Assembly: GCF_018861125.1 (NCBI RefSeq)
Contig: NZ_JAHKQN010000020.1
Location: 125,828 to 189,827, forward strand
Direction: 5' to 3'
Length of the DNA: 64,000 nucleotides
Source of the DNA: Cellulophaga baltica
GTDB taxonomy: Bacteria; Bacteroidota; Bacteroidia; Flavobacteriales; Flavobacteriaceae
This document shows positions 37,730 to 47,050 of this stretch, in pieces. Every line of letters begins with the position of its first letter. Positions within the stretch are counted from its first letter, which is position 1. The notes under the pieces were generated by a model, which searched no databases, was not told the DNA's origin, and saw only the letters and a list, made by a program, of their open reading frames with translations. The position numbers and the translations under genes were made by a program.

Positions 37730-38686
37730 ATGTACTTTTTAGGTATTACTTGGAATCCGAATGACACTTTATTCAACATCGGTTTCATCCAAATAAAATA
37801 TTATAACCTACTTTGGATCGCCGCTTTTGCTGTGGGATGGTATATAATGAAGAAAATTTTTCTGAAAGAAAATAAAACGCTTGAACAATTAGATTCTCTT
37901 TTTATTTATACTGTTTTAGCAACTATGTTAGGTGCTCGTTTAGGTCACGTTTTCTTTTATGATTGGGCGTATTACCAAAATCATTTATTAGAAATTTTAC
38001 TACCAATTCGCGAAACAGCCGATGGCAATCTATTTGGTTTTATTAGTGGTTATGAATTTACTGGTTTCACTGGGCTTGCTAGTCACGGCGCAACGATAGG
38101 TATTATACTTGCTATATTTCTATACACTAAAAAACACCCTGAATTTAAAGTTTTATGGATTTTAGATCGTTTGGTAATACCATCAGCAATTGGTGCATTT
38201 TTTGTTCGTCTGGGTAACTTTTTCAACTCTGAAATTGTTGGTAAAACGGTAGAAAAGTCATTTATATTTGCAACAAAGTTTGTTCGTAATTCTGATGATT
38301 TACCTGCTTATAGAGCAATGCAATTAACTAAAGCAAAAACTGCAAATGTTGCTTATGATTTAATTGAAAACAACCCTAAATACGCTGATGTTTTAAATGC
38401 TATTCCATATAGGCATCCAGGACAATTATACGAAGGCATTTGTTATATTTTTGTGTTTTTAATTTTATCGTATTTCTACTGGAAAACTGATAAAAAAGAT
38501 AAACCAGGATTCTTATTTGGTACATTTTTAGTGCTTTTATGGTCTGTTCGTTTCTTTGTTGAATACGTAAAAGAACGCCAAAACTCACTTGACGCATCCA
38601 TGGAAGTATTAGCTATTGGGCAATGGCTAAGTATCCCTTTTATTATTATTGGCCTTTATTTCATGTTCAGACCAACTAAATCATAA
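37730..38686 (+). CDS. lgt: prolipoprotein diacylglyceryl transferase
   Basis: A 318-residue, seven-helix inner-membrane enzyme that attaches diacylglycerol to the lipobox Cys of lipoproteins. It shows the family signature FVRLGNFFNSEIVG and the HPGQLYEG motif in the C-terminal half. The length is slightly above the usual 270-290, with an insert near 175-210. Gene order lgt, DUF192, GNAT, ABC ATPase with gaps of only 4, 14 and 17 bp suggests an operon. It matures the many lipoproteins seen in this window. Confidence 0.95.
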   Translation: MYFLGITWNPNDTLFNIGFIQIKYYNLLWIAAFAVGWYIMKKIFLKENKTLEQLDSLFIYTVLATMLGARLGHVFFYDWAYYQNHLLEILLPIRETADGNLFGFISGYEFTGFTGLASHGATIGIILAIFLYTKKHPEFKVLWILDRLVIPSAIGAFFVRLGNFFNSEIVGKTVEKSFIFATKFVRNSDDLPAYRAMQLTKAKTANVAYDLIENNPKYADVLNAIPYRHPGQLYEGICYIFVFLILSYFYWKTDKKDKPGFLFGTFLVLLWSVRFFVEYVKERQNSLDASMEVLAIGQWLSIPFIIIGLYFMFRPTKS

Positions 38687-38690
38687 TTAA

Positions 38691-39176
38691 ATGTTTAGAA
38701 CGTTATTTGTTATACTTTTCTGCGCTTCAATCTGCATTACTTCATGTAAAGATGAGCAAAAAAATATTGTAAAAACTGAAGCGGTAATCTTTGAAAAAGA
38801 AGGTGAGCTTAAAATTTATAAAGAAAAGACAGATTCTATAATTGCGCAATTTGATATTGAAATTGCTGACAGTGATTATGAAACTGAAACAGGATTAATG
38901 TACCGAGAGTCAATGAAAAAAGATTGTGGTATGCTTTTTATTTTTCCTGATGTTGCTATGCATTCTTTTTACATGAAAAATACTGAAATCCCATTAGACA
39001 TTATTTTTATTGATGAGAATATGCGCATTGCAAGTTTTCAAGAAAATGCCGAACCACATAACGAAATAGGATTATCATCTCAAGTTCCTGTAAAATATGT
39101 TTTAGAATTAAATGCGGGCTTAGCACAAGAACTTCTTTTAGAAGTTAAAGATAGTATCTCTTTTACAAAACAATAA
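38691..39176 (+). CDS. DUF192 lipoprotein
   Basis: A 161-residue protein with a lipoprotein signal (Cys19, ICITSC) and a DUF192 domain (about 50-160: GLMYRESMKKDCGMLFIFPD, then FYMKNTEIPLDIIFID). DUF192 is a small beta fold of unknown function found in many periplasmic proteins. It starts 4 bp after lgt and is probably cotranscribed; being itself a lipoprotein it is an Lgt substrate, though that does not explain the linkage. Confidence 0.88.
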   Translation: MFRTLFVILFCASICITSCKDEQKNIVKTEAVIFEKEGELKIYKEKTDSIIAQFDIEIADSDYETETGLMYRESMKKDCGMLFIFPDVAMHSFYMKNTEIPLDIIFIDENMRIASFQENAEPHNEIGLSSQVPVKYVLELNAGLAQELLLEVKDSISFTKQ

Positions 39177-39190
39177 ATTTCCACTACCAG

Positions 39191-39712
39191 ATGAATGACT
39201 ATTTAATGGATAGCGTAACATCTGAACGTTTATTATTCAGAAAAATCACTTCTAATGATTTTGAAAAGTGGTTGCCCTTTCATAAAGACAAAAGAACTTC
39301 TGAATTTTGGTCAGGACTACCAAAAAACCCAATAGAAGCTTGTCATCAAGATTTTGATCGAACATTGTTTAGATATGAAAATAATTTGGGCGGCAAACTT
39401 GCGCTGATTAACAAAAGTAATGGTGAATTTATTGGCTTGTGTGGTTTATTGGTTCAAAAGGTCAATAATATAAAAGAAATTGAAATAGCCTATTCACTTC
39501 TGCCTGAATATTGGTATAAGGGTTTTGCAACAGAAGCGGCTCAGAAATGTAAAATATATGCGATTGAGAATAAATTAGCTAAGTCATTAATATCTATAAT
39601 ACATATTGACAATAAACCATCACAAAAAATCGCTCAAAATAACTTGATGAATATTGACAAAACAACCACATACAATAACAATCCTGTTCATATATTTAGA
39701 GTTCATATTTAA
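39191..39712 (+). CDS. GNAT-family N-acetyltransferase
   Basis: A 173-residue acetyltransferase of the RimJ/RimL-like group (Acetyltransf_3). It begins SERLLFRKITSNDFEKWLPF, has the acetyl-CoA-binding region AYSLLPEYWYKGFATEAAQKC (motif A) and ends with SQKIAQNNLM and a short C-terminal strand. The acceptor is unknown: ribosomal protein N-termini, amino acids or small amines are all possible. It is the third gene of the lgt run and lies 17 bp before the ABC ATPase. Confidence 0.85.
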   Translation: MNDYLMDSVTSERLLFRKITSNDFEKWLPFHKDKRTSEFWSGLPKNPIEACHQDFDRTLFRYENNLGGKLALINKSNGEFIGLCGLLVQKVNNIKEIEIAYSLLPEYWYKGFATEAAQKCKIYAIENKLAKSLISIIHIDNKPSQKIAQNNLMNIDKTTTYNNNPVHIFRVHI

Positions 39713-39729
39713 TTTTCACTTACACAAGC

Positions 39730-40959
39730 ATGCAACACTTTACAATATTTATTAATAACACTACTGATACATCAAGTTTCATTAACGGTATACTTGAAAA
39801 AAGAGCTACTTCTGTATTTGAGAAATTTAACGCTTTAAAAGGTTCAATTCTATCAAAAAGCAAAATAGATGAGTTTATTAATGAAGAAGAAAAACATGAT
39901 ATTAAAACGGTTACAGAAGGACTTTCACAGACCTTAAAGTCAATGTCTAGTGGTGAGCAAAAGAAAATTGTTTTAAAACATTTACTCACAACCAATCTTG
40001 ACTATATAATCTTAGATAACCCTTTTGATAATTTAGATTTTAGCTCAAAAGAGCAACTTAAAATCACACTTAAAGAGTTAGCTTCTGAGATTACTTTTAT
40101 TCTACTTATCAGCAGAAAAAGTGACGCCTTAGATTTTATAAAAAATGAATTTAAATTTCAAACTAATGGTAATTTAACTGAAGTTGAAAAAAATGAAGAA
40201 ACTATAATTCATAAAGACTATTTTAAATTTAAAATACCAGGACCATTAGAAAAAATAGCTTACACCGATGACATTTTAATTTATTTAAATAACGTATCTG
40301 TAAGTTATGAAGACAAACCAATAATTACTAATATTAATTGGGCAATTAAAAAAGGAGAGTTTTGGCAGCTAAAAGGTAAAAATGGTAGTGGAAAAACTAC
40401 GCTACTATCTATGATTACTGGTGAAAACAGTAAGGGTTATGGTCAAGATTTGTATTTATTCGGAAAAAAGAAAGGTAGCGAAGAAAGCATCTGGGATATC
40501 AAGAAAAAAATAGGTTACTACTCTCCTACTTTAACCAATAATTTTTATGGTGAACACACTGTGCAACACATGCTTATTTCTGGCTTAAATGATTCTATTG
40601 GCCTATACAAATACCCAACTGAGACACAAATTAGCTTAGCACAAGAATGGCTTAATGTTTTAAATATTCAACACTTAAAAAATAGTATTTTTATTGAACT
40701 ACCCATTGGACAACAACGATTAATAATGGTAGCTAGAGCAATGATAAAGCATCCTTTATTACTAATACTTGATGAGCCTACTGAAAATTTAGATGATGAA
40801 AGTGCTTCTTTATTTGTTGCCTTAACAAATAAAATAGCTCAAGAAAGCACAACAACCATATTATTTGTTTCTCATAGAGATGAACCTGGTTTACTGCCTG
40901 AAAATATATTTGAATTGAAGAAAAGCAAAAGTGGCTCTTACGGAACTATTATAAAATAA
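39730..40959 (+). CDS. twin ATP-binding cassette protein with degenerate first domain (ModF-like)
   Basis: A 409-residue soluble protein with two ATP-binding domains and no membrane segment, like E. coli ModF. The second domain is complete: Walker A KGKNGSGKTT (215-224), Walker B LLLILDEP and an H-loop (SHRDE), but its signature reads PIGQQR instead of SGGQ. The first domain keeps a signature (SSGEQ, 73-77) and a Walker B-like IILDNPFDNLD (93-103), but the Walker A site is replaced by NNTTDTSSF (9-17), which lacks the GxxGKS/T lysine. So probably only one site hydrolyses ATP per chain, or the sites are composite. It is the last gene of the lgt run. Confidence 0.82.
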   Translation: MQHFTIFINNTTDTSSFINGILEKRATSVFEKFNALKGSILSKSKIDEFINEEEKHDIKTVTEGLSQTLKSMSSGEQKKIVLKHLLTTNLDYIILDNPFDNLDFSSKEQLKITLKELASEITFILLISRKSDALDFIKNEFKFQTNGNLTEVEKNEETIIHKDYFKFKIPGPLEKIAYTDDILIYLNNVSVSYEDKPIITNINWAIKKGEFWQLKGKNGSGKTTLLSMITGENSKGYGQDLYLFGKKKGSEESIWDIKKKIGYYSPTLTNNFYGEHTVQHMLISGLNDSIGLYKYPTETQISLAQEWLNVLNIQHLKNSIFIELPIGQQRLIMVARAMIKHPLLLILDEPTENLDDESASLFVALTNKIAQESTTTILFVSHRDEPGLLPENIFELKKSKSGSYGTIIK

Positions 40960-40984
40960 AAGAGAGCTAAAATAAGCTCTCTTT
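40959..40984 (+). terminator. terminator of the lgt operon
   Basis: A 10-bp stem (AAAGAGAGCT / AGCTCTCTTT) with a 6-nt loop, overlapping the last base of the ABC ATPase stop codon. A short T-tract lies in the 3' arm. Confidence 0.7.
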
Positions 40985-41528
40985 CAAAAAAAGTATAAAA
41001 TTTAATTGTCCTGAAACAGTTCACTAGGGATAACTAACTCCTATATTTGAAACAAGTTTTGTTTTTCAATAGCTTTCAACTCCTATATCGCTAGCCTAAA
41101 GTTTAAAAAACAAATAGATCTTTACGATTATCAAGATTAAGTTCTACTCTAATTACTACTATTTCACATCTTAATTTATTCGGAAACATTTAGCCATTGA
41201 AGACTTAACTTAAAAAAATCTTCAAGAAGTGGTTTACTAAGATTTTTAGTTTTTGTAAATAAAAGTATCACAACAACCTTATTACAGGCATAAAATATTC
41301 AACAATCAAATTAAATATAATCTCCTGCTTCACAAAAACTTATTTGAAAAAAAAATCAAAATAAGCCAATCCTAAATAATTAAAGTTTCTGCAACATTTG
41401 TAAGGAGCGCTTTTTAATGACTACTAATAAAAAACGAGTTTCTCCTGAACCTCATTTTTAGCCGTTTACCTATAAATCAAAATCTGTGATACTTCCGTGA
41501 TACTTTTTAACTTCATTCGTATTTAATT
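40985..41528. other. gene-free stretch upstream of the two-component operon
   Basis: About 540 bp without a credible gene. It holds a weak inverted repeat TTGAAGA / TCTTCAA (41197-41225), a 14-codon reading frame at 41417-41461 preceded by AAGGAG, and a tandem repeat of GTGATACTT at 41486-41505. The length suggests a regulatory leader or a decayed gene; nothing readable remains. Confidence 0.5.
41486..41505 (+). promoter_or_regulatory. direct repeat resembling an OmpR/PhoB-type response-regulator box
   Basis: GTGATACTT occurs twice (41486-41494 and 41497-41505) with an 11-bp period, one turn of DNA. OmpR/PhoB-family regulators bind exactly such head-to-tail repeats. It ends 23 bp before the start of the response regulator gene, consistent with autoregulation (inference). 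Confidence 0.5.
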
Positions 41529-42227
41529 ATGAAAAACATCTTAATAATTGAAGATGATTTAGAAATAGTACAACTATTAGAAATTCATCTTACCGACCAA
41601 ACATACAAAACCTCAAAAGCAACCGATGGCGCAATGGGACTTAAAATGGCCCTTGAAAATAATTACGATCTAATTATACTTGACTTAACACTGCCAAGTA
41701 TGAATGGTATTGAAATATGTAAAAATGTTAGAGCCGAAAAAAGCACTCCTATTATTATGCTAACAGCAAAATCTGAAGAGATAGACCGTGTATTAGGACT
41801 TGAAATTGGAGCTGATGACTACATTACCAAACCTTTTAGTATTCGTGAACTTTTAGCGCGTATAAAAGCAGTTATGCGAAGAACAAATACTATTAAAGAA
41901 GATAAAAAAGATTCTTCATTAATTACCATTGACGGCTTAAAAATTGATGTAGACAAACGCAAAGTTTTACTTAACGAAGACAAAATAGAACTTTCTCCAA
42001 AAGAGTTTGAACTACTGGTTTTAATGGCTAACAATCCAGGGAGAAATTACTCAAGAACAGAATTATTGAATATTATTTGGGGATATAATTTTAACGGTTA
42101 TGAACATACTGTAAACTCACATATAAACAGACTAAGAGCTAAAATAGAGTCTGACATGGCAAACCCACATTACATACTCACCACATGGGGAGTTGGTTAC
42201 AAATTTAATGAAGATATATACTCATGA
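41529..42227 (+). CDS. OmpR-family response regulator
   Basis: A 232-residue two-domain regulator. The receiver (1-115) has acidic residues EDD (8-10), the phosphoacceptor Asp52 in LIILDLTLPS, Thr79 and Lys101 (ITKPF). The C-terminal winged-helix domain (about 130-230) carries LSPKEFELLVLMANNPGRNYSR and HINRLRAKIE. It overlaps the histidine kinase gene by 4 bp (ATGA), so the two are translated together. A direct repeat fit for its own binding lies just upstream. The signal and regulon are unknown. Confidence 0.95.
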   Translation: MKNILIIEDDLEIVQLLEIHLTDQTYKTSKATDGAMGLKMALENNYDLIILDLTLPSMNGIEICKNVRAEKSTPIIMLTAKSEEIDRVLGLEIGADDYITKPFSIRELLARIKAVMRRTNTIKEDKKDSSLITIDGLKIDVDKRKVLLNEDKIELSPKEFELLVLMANNPGRNYSRTELLNIIWGYNFNGYEHTVNSHINRLRAKIESDMANPHYILTTWGVGYKFNEDIYS

Positions 42228-43711
42228 GTACAGAATACAAAACACTTACCCCTAAGTTAATTAAAAAACTATGGCTTGCATTTGGCTTTTTAGTACTATT
42301 GATGGGCGTCTCTTATATATTTATAACGGGTTATTACGCTAATAAATACAATAAGGCTACCATACAGCAAGTAAATGCAAATGTTGCAAACCATGTAATA
42401 CAAGAGAAATTTTCAAATGCTTCACCATTTTTAGAAGATGGAAGTGTAAACAAACAATTGTTTGGTGATTTGATGCATGATATGATGGCAGTAAATCACA
42501 GTATTGAGGTTTACCTATTAAATGACATTGGTGAAGTTTTATATTCTGTGGTGCTTGATAATGACAGTTCAGTAACCAAAACAGTAGCATTAGCACCTAT
42601 TAAAAAATTTATAGCTGCAGATGGTAAAATATTTATTGAGGGTGATGACCCTAGAAATCCAGATTCAAAAAAAATATTCTCTGTTGCACCATATAGTGTT
42701 GAAGAAAAAAAAGGCTTCGTATACATTATTTTAACAGGAGAAGATTTTTTAAATATTAGCGAAAACCTATTAAGCTCATATTTTAAACAATTAGGTTTTG
42801 GAGCAACACTTTTAACTATGGTATTCTCTGCAATAATTGGTTTGTTGAGCATCTGGTTCTTAACTAAGAATTTACGAATCATTACAAATACTGTTATTAG
42901 GTTTAGAGAAGGAGATTTAAATGCAAGAATTGAAAACCCAGAAGGTTCAGATATTGAAGTATTTGCACATTCGTTTAATGATATGGCAGACACAATTGTT
43001 GATAATATGGAAAAAATGAAATCAGTTGATACACTTAGAAGAGAATTAATTGCAAACGTATCACACGATTTACGTACACCGTTAGCAATTTTAAAAGGAT
43101 ACATTGAAACTTTACAAATTAAGAAAGATTCATTATCAGAAAAAGAAAAGGATAACTACTTGCAAATTACACATGATAATGTAGACAAATTATCTAATTT
43201 AATTAATCAGTTATTTGAGTACTCTAAACTAGAAGCTGAACAAATATCACCAATTAAAGAACCATTTTCTATCACCGAACTGTCTTACGATTTGATTGCT
43301 AAATTTAAAGTTATCGCTCAGAAAAAAGAAATAATCTTAACATTAGATTGTCCTGAAGAAAACTGTTTGGTTTTTGCCGATGTAAGTTTAGTTGAAAGAG
43401 CATTACAAAATCTTCTTGAAAATGCTATTAAGTATACTGATCCTTATGGGGCCGTAACTCTTTCATTAAGCAAATTATCTAAAAATATTGAAATTAATAT
43501 TTCAGATACCGGAACAGGAATACCTGTAAATGAACAGCCTTTTATTTTCGATCGTTACAAACAAGTTGATAAAGCTAGTAAACAAGGTTCTGGCTTAGGT
43601 TTAGCAATTGTTAAAAAGATAATGGATTTACATGAAACTACGATTACAGTTTTAAGCAAGCCTAAAGAAGGAAGTTCTTTTGTATTTAATTTACCAGCAT
43701 ATCAAGGTTAA
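42224..43711 (+). CDS. sensor histidine kinase
   Basis: A 495-residue inner-membrane kinase. Membrane helices at about 16-38 and 191-212 enclose a periplasmic sensor domain (about 40-190); a HAMP linker (about 213-265) leads to the HisKA helix pair with phosphoacceptor His281 (NVSHDLRTPLA), and the ATPase domain shows N box (LLENAIKYTD), G1 (DTGTGI), F (FDRYKQVD) and G2 (GSGLGLAIV). It partners the OmpR-family regulator, with which it overlaps by 4 bp. A strong terminator follows. Confidence 0.95.
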   Translation: MSTEYKTLTPKLIKKLWLAFGFLVLLMGVSYIFITGYYANKYNKATIQQVNANVANHVIQEKFSNASPFLEDGSVNKQLFGDLMHDMMAVNHSIEVYLLNDIGEVLYSVVLDNDSSVTKTVALAPIKKFIAADGKIFIEGDDPRNPDSKKIFSVAPYSVEEKKGFVYIILTGEDFLNISENLLSSYFKQLGFGATLLTMVFSAIIGLLSIWFLTKNLRIITNTVIRFREGDLNARIENPEGSDIEVFAHSFNDMADTIVDNMEKMKSVDTLRRELIANVSHDLRTPLAILKGYIETLQIKKDSLSEKEKDNYLQITHDNVDKLSNLINQLFEYSKLEAEQISPIKEPFSITELSYDLIAKFKVIAQKKEIILTLDCPEENCLVFADVSLVERALQNLLENAIKYTDPYGAVTLSLSKLSKNIEINISDTGTGIPVNEQPFIFDRYKQVDKASKQGSGLGLAIVKKIMDLHETTITVLSKPKEGSSFVFNLPAYQG

Positions 43712-43736
43712 TTAAGTACCAAATAGCTCTAATATT

Positions 43737-43772
43737 AAAAAGCCTTAGAAACCTTAGTTTCTAAGGTTTTTT
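43737..43772 (+). terminator. terminator of the two-component operon
   Basis: A 10-bp perfect stem (CCTTAGAAAC / GTTTCTAAGG) with a 4-nt loop and a run of six T. Confidence 0.85.
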
Positions 43773-43873
43773 AATTATCTAAAATCATAACTAATTCATT
43801 ATTTACTACAATTAATAATAAACAACATTAAAAATCTAACTAACAACTTTAACTAGCTCTTACTAAATAAATA

Positions 43874-43902
43874 AAGCCCTGAAAGTTATACTTTCAGGGC
43901 TT
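43874..43902 (-). terminator. terminator after secDF
   Basis: A 13-bp stem (AAGCCCTGAAAGT / ACTTTCAGGGCTT) with a 3-nt loop, 32 bp after the secDF stop on the minus strand, followed there by TATTTATTTAG. Confidence 0.8.
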
Positions 43903-43933
43903 CATTATTATAATTTAAAATGAAAATTAGAAT

Positions 43934-46906
43934 CTATTCTTCTTTTCCACCTTTTTGAATTTTACTTTTTAATGTATCAAACATTACAGGAGTTGCAATA
44001 AATAATGAAGAGTATGTACCTACTAATACACCTATAATCATTGCAAACATAAATCCTCTTAATGAATCTCCACCAAAAGCGAATATTGCGATAAGCACAA
44101 TAACAGTAGTTAATGAAGTATTCAGTGTTCTACCTAATGTACTGTTTAATGCTAAATTTGTGTTTTCACCAGCTTTCCAACCTCTTTCACCAACTATTTC
44201 TCGAATACGATCAAATACAACCACCGTATCATTCAGTGAGTAACCAATTACAGTTAAGATTGCCGCTATAAATGCTTGATCAATCTCCATATTAAAAGGC
44301 ATTATTTTTCCGAAGATAGAGAATATGCCCAATACAATTAAAACATCATGGAAAACTGCAACTACAGCACCTAATGAGAATTGCCATTTACGGAAACGGA
44401 ATAAGATATATAAAAATACCACTGCTAATGAACCTATAATTGCCCATAAAGCATTGTTCTTAATATCATCTGCAATAGTAGGACCTACTTTTACAGATTG
44501 CATAATACCTACCGTTTTTACATCACTAGCAACAGTAAACTCTTCATAAGTTAATCCGTCTGGCAAATATTTCTGTAATGTTGTATAAAGCTTTTTTTGA
44601 ATTTCATTATCAACCTCAATACCTTCAACCTCTACTTTATAAGGTGTTGTTATTTTCACTTGATTGTCATCACCAAAAGTTTTCACATTAGTACCACTAC
44701 CAAATACACTGTTTAATTCTGTTGCCATTTCAGAAGGACTTACAGCCTGTTCAAAACGAATTTGGTAAGAACGACCTCCAACAAAATCAACACCTTGCTG
44801 TAAACCAGGACCGAATAGTAATGAATACAACCCAACAACAACTAAAGCTGATGATAAAATATATGCGATTTTTCTTTTAGATAGGAAATCAACATTAATA
44901 TTTTTAAATAAGTTTTTAGTAATTCCTGTTGAGAATTCTAATTTTCTGTCTTTACCAGATAAGTACCATTCGATTAACAATCTTGTGACAAATATCGCTG
45001 TAAATAAAGAAGTTAAAATACCTATAATTAAAGTAGTAGCAAAACCTTTAATTGGTCCTGAACCAAATATGAAAAGAATAATTGCAGTAAGACCAGTTGT
45101 AATGTTTGCATCTAAAATAGATGATAATGCGTTACTAAAACCATCTGCAATAGCTAAGGCTTTACCTTTACCATTTGCAATTTCTTCTTTTATACGCTCA
45201 AATATAAGTACGTTCGCATCAACCGACATACCAATTGTTAATACAATACCAGCAATACCAGGTAATGTTAATACAGCTTTTATACTTGTTAATACACCAA
45301 ATATTAATAAGATGTTGAATAATAAAGCAATATCGGCAAAGGCACCTGCTTTACCATAATAGAAAATCATCCATAACAACACAAATAACATTGCAATTGC
45401 AAATGAATTGAAACCACTTGTAATTGCTTCTTGACCTAATGAAGGACCAACAATTTCTGATGCAATAATTTCTGCTCTTGCAGGTAATTTACCCGCTCTA
45501 AGAACATTTGCAATATCTTTTGTTTCATTGATTGTGAATGTACCTGTAATTTCAGTACGTCCACCAGATATACCACCTACTACAGAACAACCTGGAGCAG
45601 TGTACACTTTATTATCAAGTACAATTGCAATACCAGTACCATTAACATTAGCATCACTTGTAAGTTTTTGCCAATCTTTAGCACCTTTAGTATTCATACT
45701 CATACTAACTGCAGGTCTGTTACTAGTATCGAAAACATCACTAGCATCACTAACAACATCACCACTAATCCTTGGAGCAGCAGCTCTATTTGATTTTAAA
45801 GCATATAGTCCAACTACTTCAGCTCCTTCAGTTGGTCTTTCCCATAAGAATTTTACAAATTGTAATTCTTTAGGAATAATTCTTTTAATTTCTGGCATAT
45901 TTAAATATGCGCTTATTTGAGCTGTATCATTAACTGATGCTCTAATAAATGAGAAACCATTTGGATCTGCAGGAATTAATAAATCAATTAATGGATTTAC
46001 TTGACTAGCAAAATCAATAGAATCTTGAGATACATCTGAAAGTAAAGAATCTATCTCAGACTCTTGTTTAGAAACCGTTTCTGGCTCTTCAACCTCAACA
46101 ATAGTTTTTAATTTTTCATTTACATCGTATAAGAATCTACTTAAATATTGATTGTCTGGTCTGTAAGTTTCCCAGAATTCTAATTGCGCTGTACTAGAAA
46201 GTAACTCTTGTGCTCTTGCTATATCTTTAGCTCCTGGTAATTCAACCAAAATACGACCTGAAGTACCTTCTCTTTGAATGTTTGGTTGAGAAACACCAAA
46301 ACCATCAATACGTTCTCTTAATACTTCAAAAGCAGACACAATTGATTCGTCAATTTTAGTTCTAATGATAGGCTTTACCTCGTCATCAGACATTTGAAAA
46401 TTAACAACATCACTTAATCCTTTATTAGCAAAAATTTCAGGAGAAGCTAATTTTGAATCTCCTTTTAAGTTTTCAAAAGCTTCAAAAAATAGATCTACAT
46501 ACGTATCACTACTATTTTTTGATGCTGTATCAGCTTCAGCTAAAGCCTTGTTAAAAGCTAAATTTTTAGTGTTATTTGCTAATCCTTTTAAAATATCTTT
46601 TACTGATATTTGTAAAGTAACATTAATACCACCTTTTAAATCTAACCCCTTGTTAAGCTCTTTTTTCTTCGCATCATTATAGGTTGTAAAACCTAAAATT
46701 GATTCATCTCCAATAGAGTCTAAATACTTGACTTCTAAATCTTTTCTTTGACTTAGGTAATCACTTTCAGTACTAGCTATACTGCTTGCTGCATTACTTG
46801 CCGCTTTCTTCTCAACACTGTTCGCGATGAACGTGTATGATAACTGGTAAATACTTACCAATCCAAACAAAAAAGCGAAAAGCTTTATAAGACCTTTATT
46901 TTGCAT
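43934..46906 (-). CDS. secDF: SecD/SecF fusion protein translocase subunit
   Basis: A 990-residue fusion of SecD (about 1-640) and SecF (about 660-990), the usual form in Bacteroidota. SecD has one N-terminal helix, a large periplasmic region with GLDLKGGINVTLQI and the RERIDGFGVSQPNIQREG segment, and five C-terminal helices with VDANVLIFERIKEEI. SecF repeats this fold: GVDFVGGRSYQIRF, then YSLNDTVVVFDRIREI. It uses the proton gradient to help the SecYEG channel export proteins. It has a consensus promoter at 46946-46976. Confidence 0.96.
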   Translation of the reverse strand: MQNKGLIKLFAFLFGLVSIYQLSYTFIANSVEKKAASNAASSIASTESDYLSQRKDLEVKYLDSIGDESILGFTTYNDAKKKELNKGLDLKGGINVTLQISVKDILKGLANNTKNLAFNKALAEADTASKNSSDTYVDLFFEAFENLKGDSKLASPEIFANKGLSDVVNFQMSDDEVKPIIRTKIDESIVSAFEVLRERIDGFGVSQPNIQREGTSGRILVELPGAKDIARAQELLSSTAQLEFWETYRPDNQYLSRFLYDVNEKLKTIVEVEEPETVSKQESEIDSLLSDVSQDSIDFASQVNPLIDLLIPADPNGFSFIRASVNDTAQISAYLNMPEIKRIIPKELQFVKFLWERPTEGAEVVGLYALKSNRAAAPRISGDVVSDASDVFDTSNRPAVSMSMNTKGAKDWQKLTSDANVNGTGIAIVLDNKVYTAPGCSVVGGISGGRTEITGTFTINETKDIANVLRAGKLPARAEIIASEIVGPSLGQEAITSGFNSFAIAMLFVLLWMIFYYGKAGAFADIALLFNILLIFGVLTSIKAVLTLPGIAGIVLTIGMSVDANVLIFERIKEEIANGKGKALAIADGFSNALSSILDANITTGLTAIILFIFGSGPIKGFATTLIIGILTSLFTAIFVTRLLIEWYLSGKDRKLEFSTGITKNLFKNINVDFLSKRKIAYILSSALVVVGLYSLLFGPGLQQGVDFVGGRSYQIRFEQAVSPSEMATELNSVFGSGTNVKTFGDDNQVKITTPYKVEVEGIEVDNEIQKKLYTTLQKYLPDGLTYEEFTVASDVKTVGIMQSVKVGPTIADDIKNNALWAIIGSLAVVFLYILFRFRKWQFSLGAVVAVFHDVLIVLGIFSIFGKIMPFNMEIDQAFIAAILTVIGYSLNDTVVVFDRIREIVGERGWKAGENTNLALNSTLGRTLNTSLTTVIVLIAIFAFGGDSLRGFMFAMIIGVLVGTYSSLFIATPVMFDTLKSKIQKGGKEE

Positions 46907-46945
46907 TAGTTACTATATTAATTTCTGGTTTTTTTTGTAAGCGTG

Positions 46946-46976
46946 CAAATATATCATTAAAGAAAGGAAATGACAA
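46946..46976 (-). promoter_or_regulatory. promoter of secDF
   Basis: On the minus strand TTG (46976-46974), a 20-nt spacer and TATATTTG (46953-46946) match the Bacteroidota consensus fully. The -7 box ends 39 bp before the secDF start codon. Confidence 0.65.
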
Positions 46977-46997
46977 TAATTTTTTGCATTTATAAGC

Positions 46998-47028
46998 AAG
47001 GGCAGTTATCACATTGACAACTGCCCTT
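46998..47028 (-). terminator. terminator after mdh
   Basis: A 10-bp stem (AAGGGCAGTT / AACTGCCCTT) with an 11-nt loop, about 22 bp after the mdh stop on the minus strand. The T-tract after it is weak. Confidence 0.65.
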
Positions 47029-47050
47029 TCAATTTTATTAAAATAAAGCA

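Noticed and set aside
41417..41461. 14-residue reading frame preceded by AAGGAG, upstream of the two-component operon
   Set aside because: Shine-Dalgarno-like sequences are not a reliable start signal in Bacteroidota, the frame is tiny, and no leader-peptide logic (amino acid run, attenuator pair) is seen.
42511..43104. 197-codon minus-strand frame inside the histidine kinase gene
   Set aside because: Fully antisense to a well-conserved kinase; no family features.
44985..45920. Two plus-strand frames (124 and 130 codons) opposite secDF
   Set aside because: Antisense shadows of SecD membrane helices; composition mirrors the coding strand.
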